NCBI GenBank assembly: GCA_017446745.1
Contig: JAFSQF010000008.1
Location: 1-64,000 of the forward strand
Length of the DNA: 64,000 nucleotides
Source: Bacteroidales bacterium
GTDB taxonomy: Bacteria; Bacteroidota; Bacteroidia; Bacteroidales; P3
Direction of reading: 5' to 3'
Shown here piece after piece: positions 25,792 to 32,652 of this stretch. The position numbers and the translations under genes were made by a program. How positions within the stretch are numbered: position 1 is the first letter of the stretch; the number at the start of each line of letters is the position of its first letter. The notes under the pieces were generated by a model. That model saw nothing but the letters and a program-made list of their open reading frames with translations. It ran no database searches and was not told the DNA's origin.

Positions 25792-26715
25792 ATGAAAAAA
25801 CTGATTTTGTTGCTTTTAGTGGCTTTGATTGTTCCTGGTTTCGTCGACGCCCAGAATAGCAGAAAGGGAGCCAAAGAGGTGAGCCCTTTCGTTGATGGCA
25901 AGCAGAAGGTTCGTAAGAGCGACTATGACTCGATATGGAAGTTCACCACTTTTGATGCCAAGAAGGTGTATTTCTGCAATTTCGATTTCTCGACTTTCCC
26001 TACCCTATGCGAGGAACGCCATCCGGTGTGGGGCACGCTGAACCCGGTGATGAACTATCTTGAGACGGTGCCGCGTGCACCGGTGCGTATGTGTGCCATT
26101 TTCGCCGTCAACCCCAACGTCACCGACGAGGAGGCCAAAAAACAGCTTGCTGAGCAGGGCCGCAAGGAGTCGTTGGAACAGCTCTATGTTTTCAAAGACT
26201 GGGCTGAATGGTATATGCCCACCAATAAATTCCAGTATATGGTGGCTCAGGTGGACTACCGCTATTGGCTTGGCACAGACTATTTCACGGCAGAACAGCC
26301 TGCCGACCAGTTGATACATGTGGGTCTGGTGCTCTATTTCGGCACGAAGAAGATCAACCTCTTCCCCAGTGCCGCCGAAGGTGCACGGTCGTTCAACGAT
26401 GTCCGTTTCTTTCCCAACGACGCTACGGTGGTGGAATCGTATGAGCCCTTGATGGACAGCTTGGCCAACTACCTGATTCAGAATGAGCGTTTGGAAGTGA
26501 TGCTCCGCGGCTATTCCGACAATACCGGGACGGAGGCCTACAACAAAGGCCTGTCGCGTCAGCGTGCCGTGGAGATCAAGAAAAAACTCATAGCACGCGG
26601 TGTGGCCGACTATCGCATCGAGATAGAGGCGAAAGGAGCGGAAGACCCCGTGGGCGACAACAACACCTACGAGGGACGCGTTATCAACAACCGCGTCGCC
26701 ATTATAATGCAGTGA
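25792..26715 (+). CDS. OmpA-family protein
   Basis: 307 residues, signal peptide MKKLILLLLVALIVPGFVDAQ. The middle part (about 25-200) is not recognised. The C-terminal 110 residues are an OmpA-like peptidoglycan-binding domain: VRFFPNDATVVESYEPLMDSL (quoted in part), LRGYSDNTGTEAYNKGLSRQRAVEIKKKL split as RGYSDNTG and LSRQRAVEIKK, and NRVAIIMQ. The Asp and Arg that contact diaminopimelate are present (SDNTG; SRQRA). It likely tethers the outer membrane to the cell wall. The next gene overlaps the stop by four bases. Confidence 0.9.
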   Translation: MKKLILLLLVALIVPGFVDAQNSRKGAKEVSPFVDGKQKVRKSDYDSIWKFTTFDAKKVYFCNFDFSTFPTLCEERHPVWGTLNPVMNYLETVPRAPVRMCAIFAVNPNVTDEEAKKQLAEQGRKESLEQLYVFKDWAEWYMPTNKFQYMVAQVDYRYWLGTDYFTAEQPADQLIHVGLVLYFGTKKINLFPSAAEGARSFNDVRFFPNDATVVESYEPLMDSLANYLIQNERLEVMLRGYSDNTGTEAYNKGLSRQRAVEIKKKLIARGVADYRIEIEAKGAEDPVGDNNTYEGRVINNRVAIIMQ

Positions 26716-27671
26716 CAAACAAAGAAAGATATCAAGACATCTGCGAACAGCGGCATAACGATGTGCCGCTGTTTCTGCAATATTGGTGGATGGAGGCGGT
26801 GTGCCAAGGCAAGGCGTGGGATGTGGCCCTGGCCTACGATGGCGACAGGCTGTCGGCGGTGTTGCCATACCTCTATGGCCGCAAGTTGGGCATGACATAC
26901 ATACTTCAGCCTCAGCTTACCCAGTATGGCGGCCCCCTCTACTTCTATCCCGATGGCCTTACTGAAAGCCGACGGCTTGATTTCGAAAATAGAGCGGCTC
27001 AGTGCCTTATAGCCCAAATCGCCCAACATCGCCCGGCTTTCGTGCGCCTTCATTGCCCTCCGTCGGTGACCAACTGGCTGCCTTTCTTCTGGTCGGGATA
27101 TAGCCAGACCACACGCTACACCTACCGCCTGCCAGATATCAGCGATCCTGAAAGGCTCTTCATGAATTTCGATAAAGAGAAACGTCAGCGGAAAATACGT
27201 CGCTTCGAGGCTGTCACCAGTGTCCGCTTCGACCTCGACGCTGAGAGCTTCGCCGACATGCATCGCCGGTATTGGAACGACAAGGGCAAAGCCGACCTGT
27301 TGCCTCGCGACCTTATCGTCCGGCTGTGCAGCAGCGCCATTGGCAGGGGACAGGGCGTTATAGCATCCCTCCACGACAAGGAGGGACGTGTGCTTATGGC
27401 TCGTTTTGTGGCTTTCGACGCTAATTGCGCCTACTCGCTTATGTCGGCCGCCAATACAGCGCTTCATCGCAGCGGCCATAGCGAAACCCTTATGTGGGCC
27501 ATGCTGAAATATCTGTCCGACAAAACGAAAGCCTTCGACTTTGAAGGAGGCATGGACCAGGGGGTGGAATTTTTCTATCGCTCTTTTGGGGCTGTCCAAA
27601 CTCCTTTCTTCCAGCTTACCAAGTGCTATAACGGTTTGTTGGATGTCTTGCTAAAATTCAAAAAGTTATGA
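26712..27671 (+). CDS. FemAB/GNAT-fold acyl- or aminoacyltransferase-like protein
   Basis: 319 residues starting at GTG, which overlaps the stop of the OmpA gene (GTGA). No ATG start upstream is available in frame. The fold is suggested by a tandem GNAT layout: FLQYWWMEAVCQG and LAYDGDRLSAVLPYLYGRKLG (about 15-60, quoted in parts), then LFMNFDKEKRQRKIRR (about 150), GRVLMARFVAFDANCAYSLM and the typical FDFEGGMDQGVEFFYRSFGA end. This pattern is seen in BioF2-like/FemAB acyltransferases that act on lipids, peptides or cell-wall precursors. Substrate unknown. It overlaps the next gene by four bases. Confidence 0.75.
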   Translation: MTNKERYQDICEQRHNDVPLFLQYWWMEAVCQGKAWDVALAYDGDRLSAVLPYLYGRKLGMTYILQPQLTQYGGPLYFYPDGLTESRRLDFENRAAQCLIAQIAQHRPAFVRLHCPPSVTNWLPFFWSGYSQTTRYTYRLPDISDPERLFMNFDKEKRQRKIRRFEAVTSVRFDLDAESFADMHRRYWNDKGKADLLPRDLIVRLCSSAIGRGQGVIASLHDKEGRVLMARFVAFDANCAYSLMSAANTALHRSGHSETLMWAMLKYLSDKTKAFDFEGGMDQGVEFFYRSFGAVQTPFFQLTKCYNGLLDVLLKFKKL

Positions 27672-28678
27672 ATAATGTGCAATCTCTTCTGACATCGTTG
27701 AGCCAGATTAAGCCACGCGAGCTTGACATACCGTCAGATAGCCGAAAGGCACTGCGGCGTCTGCTCGACGTTGCCGAATATAATTTGGAAATATGCCGGA
27801 CGGCTCTCGACCGTGTGTTGATGATGTGCAACAAGGCTCCACAGCAGACCATTCTGGTGGACTATTGCGGTGGGGCTGGTGTGCTTTCCTTCTTGGCCAA
27901 AATGTCGGGCTTCGGACGTGTTATTTATGTCGATAGCAGTCCGGATGCTGTCAAGACGGTTCATGAACTGTCACGTAGACTGGACGTTGCTCCCGATGTG
28001 GTGATTGAGGGCGGTTCGGAGATGCTGGCACGTTGGTGCAGGGATAAAAATATTGTCCCCGACGCTCTGGTGTCGGTGGATGTGATTCAGCAGGTTTATG
28101 TGCTCGACGAGCTCTTCGCCGACATTCACAGCATGGCACCACGAATTAAGATGGTCTTCACAACCATTTCCAATCCTTTCAACAAGAAGACTGTTCGCCG
28201 CTTGCACAAGGCTATGGACCGCAACGAGAAAGGTCATGGGCTTACAAAGGGCTACCGGCAGATGCGCCGCGATTATATACACAAGATTCATAGCGATATG
28301 CCCGACCGTCTGTTGGATTTCTGGGCCGACAATACCCGTGGGCTTAAGTACGACGACGTGGCGCGAGCCATTGAGGCACAGGCCCCCAACTTGCTGCTGG
28401 ACCCCCATAACACGTGCGACCCGGCTACGGGCCTCTGGACGGACCGCGTCATGCCGGTCGACGACTACAGCCAGCTGCTTCAACCCTATGGATGGCGTCT
28501 GCTTGTGCTGCCTGGCAGGTGCAACGTCCACTGCCATGGACCAAAGGCGTGGATTAGACGTCGTCGCAACAAACGCATCGACCGTGCCCCTATGGGGGAG
28601 CCCGACGGCATGGGCGAGCGCCGCCGTATGCGCCGCGCCCTTAAAGTGGCACCATTTATTTATCTGATTATAGAGTAG
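27668..28678 (+). CDS. SAM-dependent methyltransferase
   Basis: 336 residues. A class I methyltransferase core is visible: motif I VDYCGGAGVLSFLAKM (about residues 64-79), acidic motif II VIYVDSSPDAVK, and a motif like VVIEGGSEML. Directly after it, ALVSVDVIQQVY reads like motif IV. The C-terminal third is basic (KAWIRRRRNKRIDR; GERRRMRRALK). Substrate is unknown; the tight coupling with the FemAB/GNAT-like gene suggests they modify the same molecule, perhaps a lipid or glycan. Confidence 0.78.
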   Translation: MNNVQSLLTSLSQIKPRELDIPSDSRKALRRLLDVAEYNLEICRTALDRVLMMCNKAPQQTILVDYCGGAGVLSFLAKMSGFGRVIYVDSSPDAVKTVHELSRRLDVAPDVVIEGGSEMLARWCRDKNIVPDALVSVDVIQQVYVLDELFADIHSMAPRIKMVFTTISNPFNKKTVRRLHKAMDRNEKGHGLTKGYRQMRRDYIHKIHSDMPDRLLDFWADNTRGLKYDDVARAIEAQAPNLLLDPHNTCDPATGLWTDRVMPVDDYSQLLQPYGWRLLVLPGRCNVHCHGPKAWIRRRRNKRIDRAPMGEPDGMGERRRMRRALKVAPFIYLIIE

Positions 28679-28732
28679 CAGTTGACGAAACTAATCACTT
28701 GGTTTTTATACTATTCAATATAGTCATTTGAC

Positions 28733-29206
28733 ATGAATCTCCGTCTTATTGTTGTTGGGAAAACCGACGAGAAATACCTTCAGCATGGTATTGACATTTA
28801 TGCCGACCGCCTGAAACACTATATCAATTTCGAGCTTGTGGTGATCCCGGCCCTTAAGGACCAACGTGGAGCGTCGCCCGACATGATTAAGGAACGGGAG
28901 GCTGTAGCGCTTTTGAAACAGTTGGAAAAAACAGACCGCGTCGTTCTGCTCGATGAACACGGAAAACAATATTCTTCTGTGGCTTTCTCGCAGTATGTGC
29001 AGAAACAGATGAACGCCTCTGTCCGCAATCTGGCTTTCGTTGTCGGCGGAGCTTATGGTTTTGCACCGTCGGTTTATGCGGCAGCACACGACAAAATCTC
29101 ACTGTCGCTCATGACTTTCAACCATCAGATGGTGCGCCTCTTCGTTATTGAGCAACTCTATCGTGCATTCACTATCCTCCACAACGAACCATATCACAAC
29201 GAGTGA
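28733..29206 (+). CDS. rlmH: 23S rRNA (pseudouridine1915-N3)-methyltransferase
   Basis: A 157-residue SPOUT-family enzyme that methylates pseudouridine 1915 in helix 69 of 23S rRNA. It begins MNLRLIVVGKTDEKYLQ; the trefoil-knot SAM site is in LAFVVGGAYGFAPSV (about residues 99-113), and the conserved C-terminus LSLMTFNHQMVRLFVIEQLYRAF, quoted in parts as MTFNHQMVR and EQLYRAF, ends NEPYHNE. Full length. Confidence 0.96.
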   Translation: MNLRLIVVGKTDEKYLQHGIDIYADRLKHYINFELVVIPALKDQRGASPDMIKEREAVALLKQLEKTDRVVLLDEHGKQYSSVAFSQYVQKQMNASVRNLAFVVGGAYGFAPSVYAAAHDKISLSLMTFNHQMVRLFVIEQLYRAFTILHNEPYHNE

Positions 29207-29230
29207 TTTTTTTAGTTGTTGCTTATTATA

Positions 29231-29261
29231 TTTTGTGGATTGATTTTTTTTTGTATTTTTG
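29231..29261 (+). promoter_or_regulatory. Promoter of the DRTGG/PHP pair
   Basis: TTTTG at 29231-29235 and TATTTTTG at 29254-29261, spaced about 18 bases. Confidence 0.65.
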
Positions 29262-29315
29262 TAGTCTTGTTAGAAAAATTAATTTTATAGATAAATAATT
29301 AATAATTATATTGAT

Positions 29316-29651
29316 ATGAAAGTAAGAGATGTTGTAGAGGCTTTAAACCTCAAGGTTCTGTCTGGCGAGCAGGGGCTCGACAAGGAAGTGGAAGGCTGCT
29401 ATGTCAGCGACCTGTTGAGCGACGTGATGGGCAATGCCGAGATGGGCAATATCTGGATCACCCTTCAAACCCACAAGAATGTCATGGCCATTGCCTCGCT
29501 GAAGGAACTCGCCGCTGTCATCCTCGTCAAAGGGCAGACGGCCAGCGAAGACACTCTGGAGCAGAGCAACGAAGAGGGTATCCCATTCCTTAGCACTGAT
29601 GCAGAGACCTTCGAGACCGCCGGTAAGATTTACATGATGCTCAATGCCTGA
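29316..29651 (+). CDS. DRTGG-domain protein
   Basis: 111 residues, a single DRTGG-like domain: VRDVVEALNLKVLSGEQGLDKEVEGCYVSDLLSDVMG (quoted in parts: VRDVVEALNLKVLSG and CYVSDLLSDVMG), with GNIWITLQTHKNVMAIASL following and the end IPFLSTDAETFETAGKIY. Such stand-alone domains occur next to PHP proteins and, in anaerobes, with [FeFe]-hydrogenase or NADH-binding subunits. Here only the PHP partner is adjacent (8-base overlap). Probably a ligand-sensing regulatory protein; the ligand is unknown. Confidence 0.85.
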   Translation: MKVRDVVEALNLKVLSGEQGLDKEVEGCYVSDLLSDVMGNAEMGNIWITLQTHKNVMAIASLKELAAVILVKGQTASEDTLEQSNEEGIPFLSTDAETFETAGKIYMMLNA

Positions 29652-30429
29652 GACGCTGCATCCATATAAGGCAGATCTGCATATACATACCGTCCTCTCG
29701 CCATGTGGCGACCTTGAGATGAGCCCCACGGCCATCGTAAAACGTGCACTGGCGAGAGGACTGGATATGATTGCCATTTCCGACCATAATACCACGCGGC
29801 AAGTGAAAGTTGCTCAGAAAATTGGTCGCGAGAATGGCCTCTACGTCCTCGGCGGTGTTGAGGTGACTTCGCAGGAGGAGACACATTGCCTTTGCTTCTT
29901 CGCCAACGATGAGCAACTTGATGCTTTTCAGGAATTCCTCGACCTCCATTTGCCCCCTATTCCTAACGATGAAGACCGTTTCGGATATCAGCTGATTGTG
30001 GATGAAAACGAAGAGATAGTGGGCGAAGAGGAATATCACCTGCTCAACGCCATAGACGTCGACCTTGATGGCATCTACGAAGAGGTGCATCGGATTGGAG
30101 GCCTTTTTATACCTGCACATATCAACAAGGGTACCACTTCGCTCATGAGCCAGCTGGGGTTTGTGCCGCCCGACATTAAAGCCGACGGACTGGAAATCAA
30201 TTTCCGCACAACCAAGGCTGAGCAGCTGAAGAAGTTCGCCTACCTGAAGCGCTTTAATTTCATTACCGACAGCGATGCGCACTTTATCGACAATGTCGGC
30301 GACGTTTATAATGTTATTTATATGGCGCACCGCAATTTCGACGAGTTCCGTTTGGCTCTCGCCGGCAAGGATGGCCGCTATGTCGACACCGACTATTTTC
30401 GCGACCATAAACTCCCCAAAATCATGTAA
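29644..30429 (+). CDS. PHP-domain phosphoesterase-like protein
   Basis: 261 residues. PHP metal-binding motifs are present: DLHIHTVLSPCGD (about residues 11-23), AISDHN (about 44), GGVEVTSQEETHCLCFF (about 74), PAHINKG (about 158), and DSDAH near residue 215. These are the usual histidine/aspartate ligands for a trinuclear metal site. The start overlaps the DRTGG gene. Members act as phosphatases or nucleases; the specific substrate is unknown. Length is normal. Confidence 0.88.
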   Translation: MPETLHPYKADLHIHTVLSPCGDLEMSPTAIVKRALARGLDMIAISDHNTTRQVKVAQKIGRENGLYVLGGVEVTSQEETHCLCFFANDEQLDAFQEFLDLHLPPIPNDEDRFGYQLIVDENEEIVGEEEYHLLNAIDVDLDGIYEEVHRIGGLFIPAHINKGTTSLMSQLGFVPPDIKADGLEINFRTTKAEQLKKFAYLKRFNFITDSDAHFIDNVGDVYNVIYMAHRNFDEFRLALAGKDGRYVDTDYFRDHKLPKIM

Positions 30430-30584
30430 AACCGCCCAAAAAGGCCGGCCTTAGCTCCGTGCCTTCTCTTTTTGATGGTTTTTAAGATTTTCCCTCTTCA
30501 CCTTGGCTCATTCTCAGTAAAAGTCGCATTTATTTGTTGAACTTAGGTTATTATAAGTAACTGTTCATAATTAACATTCATTTT

Positions 30585-30705
30585 GAGCCCCGTAGGGGCG
30601 GCATATAATAGCCGTGGGCGCGAGCCCACGGAATCGAAATACTCTGTTTTATCTGAGCCCCGTAGGGGTGAAGAAAGCTCCAGTGGAGCTTTCGATAGCG
30701 AAGCG
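30585..30705. repeat. Two REP-like composite palindromic repeats
   Basis: In the 352-base gap 30430-30781, which holds no gene, two units start with GAGCCCCGTAGGGG (30585 and 30655). Unit one adds a perfect stem CCGTGGGC-GCGA-GCCCACGG. Unit two adds the perfect stem AAAGCTCC-AGT-GGAGCTTT and TCGATAGCGAAGCGG. Units of this type are common interspersed repeats in Bacteroidales intergenic DNA. Confidence 0.65.
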
Positions 30706-30781
30706 GAGAAAAAATATTACGAAAACACATTTAATCGTCATCACTAATTTGTAAACTATTTTTGATTGATTACTTATTGAA

Positions 30782-31456
30782 ATGACACTACAGGAAGCCA
30801 TCGTCGCGCGCCATAGCGTGCGGCAGTATAAGAATCAGGCCATTGAGGCCGAGAAGGTTGAACAGTTGCACGCGGCCATCGAGGAGGCCAACCGCAAGGC
30901 GGGACTGCATCTGCAGCTCGTCACCGACGAGCCGGAGGCCTTCGCCAAGGGCTTGGCCAAGTACGGCAAATTCAGCGGTATAAATAACTATATAGCCCTC
31001 GTTTGCCGCAAAGGGATGGACGAACAGCTGGGCTACCACGGCGAGCGCATCGTGCTGCTGGCTCAGACGCTGGGACTGAACAGCTGTTGGGTGGGCCTGA
31101 CATTCAGCAAGCAGCCCGACCATTACACCATCGGCGAAGGTGAGACCCTCCACGGCGTCATCGCTTTTGGCTATGGTGCCACGCAGGGCGTCGGACACCC
31201 GGTGAAGCCTGTCGAAAAATTCTACAAGGCTCCAGCAGGCGACATCCCCGAATGGTTCCGCCGCGGAGTGGAAGCCGCAGTGCTGGCCCCCACAGCGATG
31301 AATATGCAGAAGTTTGAGTTCGAACTGCTACCCGACGGTCGCGTGGCGGCACGCACACGTTTCGCGTTGGTAGGTACCTACTTGAAAATTGATCTCGGCA
31401 TCGTGAAGTGCCATTTTGAACTTGGAGCCGGCATGGAGAACGTCCGTTGGGCGTAG
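30782..31456 (+). CDS. Nitroreductase-family protein
   Basis: 224 residues. The N-terminal RHSVRQYKNQAIEAEKV (about 9-25) is the FMN-phosphate binding motif; the TM1586-like subtype is suggested by FSGINNYIALVCRKG, GYHGERIVLLAQTLGLNSCWVG (quoted in parts) and WFRRGVEAAVLAPTAMNMQ, where APTAMN matches the APSA-N flavin motif. It should bind FMN and reduce a quinone, nitro compound or similar with NAD(P)H; the real substrate is unknown. It is the last intact gene before the accessory island. Confidence 0.9.
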   Translation: MTLQEAIVARHSVRQYKNQAIEAEKVEQLHAAIEEANRKAGLHLQLVTDEPEAFAKGLAKYGKFSGINNYIALVCRKGMDEQLGYHGERIVLLAQTLGLNSCWVGLTFSKQPDHYTIGEGETLHGVIAFGYGATQGVGHPVKPVEKFYKAPAGDIPEWFRRGVEAAVLAPTAMNMQKFEFELLPDGRVAARTRFALVGTYLKIDLGIVKCHFELGAGMENVRWA

Positions 31457-31462
31457 CCATCG

Positions 31463-31586
31463 CTAAGCGGTATAGTGCCATCGTTTTCGTGTATTGAACG
31501 ACGGCTTTTCAAACAGGTCATCCATCGTAATGATTTCAGAGAGAATCATATTACAAAACGCCGTTAGATGTGTGATGTCCTGAACA
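31463..31586 (-). pseudogene. Possible C-terminal coding remnant cut by an ISAon1 end
   Basis: On the minus strand the sequence between the nitroreductase and the IS end at 31587 reads as an open C-terminus (ITHLTAFCNMILSEIITMDD, then LFEKPSFNTRKRWHYTA and stop). It stays open into the IS terminal repeat, where the composition changes. It may be the tail of a gene interrupted by the insertion. The family is not recognised, and it may be non-coding. Confidence 0.25.
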
Positions 31587-31689
31587 GGCTCAGTTGCAAT
31601 AGTCTGTGGATGAACAGATACACCATCCTGCCCAAATAATACCATCAAACTATACATATATGCGATAAAATGTGTACCTTTGCAGCATG
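31587..31689 (+). mobile_element. Solo left end of an ISAon1-family element
   Basis: These 103 bases match the left end of the complete-ended ISAon1 derivative at 38431-38533 with about a dozen substitutions and no obvious indels, from GGCTCAGTTGCAATAG through the -7 element to the transposase ATG position. No transposase gene follows. The promoter TACCTTTG (31675-31682) is retained. Confidence 0.85.
31675..31682 (+). promoter_or_regulatory. IS-borne -7 promoter element reading into the island
   Basis: TACCTTTG followed by CAGC, identical to the transposase promoter at 38518-38525. It points toward the gene at 31809 and the R-M operon. Confidence 0.55.
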
Positions 31690-31730
31690 AAACAAATAAA
31701 AAACCAATAATAAAAAACAACAGTAAAAGC

Positions 31731-31781
31731 AAGAAACAGAATAGAATAAAGAGAATATAACGACATAATTTAAAGCGTTTT
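31731..31781 (+). repeat. 51-bp direct repeat, copy 1
   Basis: Matches 32408-32458 with one mismatch (AAGAAACAGAATAGAATAAA at the left end). A looser match extends about 30 bases further upstream of both copies (AAACCAATAA). Confidence 0.85.
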
Positions 31782-31808
31782 CGCCTATACAATAAAAGTT
31801 ATATCATT

Positions 31809-32312
31809 ATGAACAACGCGGACTTTTGGAAATCGATTAATGTCATCATTGCCGACGGCTTCACACCCGAAGGTCTGCAAAAATTGGATTATTATGCAGA
31901 GTTATTTATCAATGGACGGCTTGTATATAAACGATTTTCACCGTTCGAACAGCATGGCTGCGCAACGGGAGGTGCAACGCATGTCATTGCATCCCTACTC
32001 GCGGGAGCAGATGCTGCAGCAAATAGCGGAGTTTCAGGTAAACTCAGTTTCCAAGCAGAGTGCCAACGAGGAAAGGCGCAGGAAGACATCATAGAGCAAT
32101 GGGCAAAAAAAGTCAACTGCTGGTATGATAATGTCGATCAGAGTCTCGAAAAACAATTTGGTGAAAGGATAGCCGAGGGCGGCGAAGCCGCTGTTTACAT
32201 TAACGACCTGCACGACGAAAATGTAATCCTATCGAGAGAGGGCAATGTCTTGTCGACTGCGATATACGCATCAACACGCCACAGCTACGTGCTGGGGGCA
32301 CCCGAACGTTGA
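31809..32312 (+). CDS. Truncated polyvalent-protein kinase-like protein
   Basis: 167 residues, not firmly recognised. The second half contains IIEQWAKKVNCWYDN (about residue 93), EGGEAAVY (about 121) and DLHDENVILSREGNV (about 131-145). These resemble, in order, the entry, the nucleotide-binding loop and the D-L-H-x-x-N catalytic loop of the kinase-like domain found in the polyvalent proteins of phages and conjugative elements. The roughly 100 residues normally separating the last two are absent, so the protein looks internally deleted and probably inactive as a kinase. The N-terminal part (FTPEGLQKLDYYAELFINGR) is unassigned. It lies between two 51-bp direct repeats. Confidence 0.45.
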   Translation: MNNADFWKSINVIIADGFTPEGLQKLDYYAELFINGRLVYKRFSPFEQHGCATGGATHVIASLLAGADAAANSGVSGKLSFQAECQRGKAQEDIIEQWAKKVNCWYDNVDQSLEKQFGERIAEGGEAAVYINDLHDENVILSREGNVLSTAIYASTRHSYVLGAPER

Positions 32313-32407
32313 CAACTGAGGTTGATTTTCTTTAATGGTTTTTCCCGCACCACAGAATAATAGAAAAACTTATCAATAAAACCAATAAAAACCACAGCAA
32401 TAAAACC

Positions 32408-32458
32408 AAGAAACAGAATAGAATAAAGAGAATATAACGACATAATATAAAGCGTTTT
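32408..32458 (+). repeat. 51-bp direct repeat, copy 2
   Basis: Second copy of 31731-31781; one mismatch. It ends immediately before the structured RNA candidate. Confidence 0.85.
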
Positions 32459-32465
32459 TGCTTTT

Positions 32466-32610
32466 CAAGTGGACGGAAATCTGGACAATTGACGTCACCA
32501 CTACAAGAAGGCAGAACGCTCGCGGTGTTATACCGTGGGCTTTCTTGTTTAGTGGTGATTATAGGCAGTCCAGAGCCTCCGTCCAGACAGAAGTCCGCGG
32601 TTTTTTATTT
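32466..32610 (+). ncRNA. Rod-shaped structured RNA candidate (possible 6S-like RNA)
   Basis: The gap 32313-32652 holds no convincing gene but has a strongly foldable segment. Nested pairings: GGACGGA (32471-32477) with TCCGTCC (32578-32584); TCTGGAC (32480-32486) with GTCCAGA (32568-32574); an open internal loop (32487-32494 / 32559-32567); TCACCACTA (32495-32503) with TAGTGGTGA (32550-32558); CAAGAAGGC (32504-32512) with GCTTTCTTG (32539-32547); and an apical CGCGGT/ACCGTG hairpin (32521-32537). A T6 run follows at 32601-32606. The long rod with a central bubble, about 114 nt, is the shape of bacterial 6S RNA, including the short 6S-Flavo type. It could also be a leader element of the downstream res gene. 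Confidence 0.5.
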
Positions 32611-32652
32611 GTGGCTCATCGAAAGGCAAAGCGCCAAAACACGCCGAGCCTT

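Noticed and set aside
32458..32652. N-terminal extension of Res by 65 codons
   Set aside because: The extension would be encoded by the strongly structured segment 32471-32584 and the T6 run; conserved protein character begins at the ATG at 32653.
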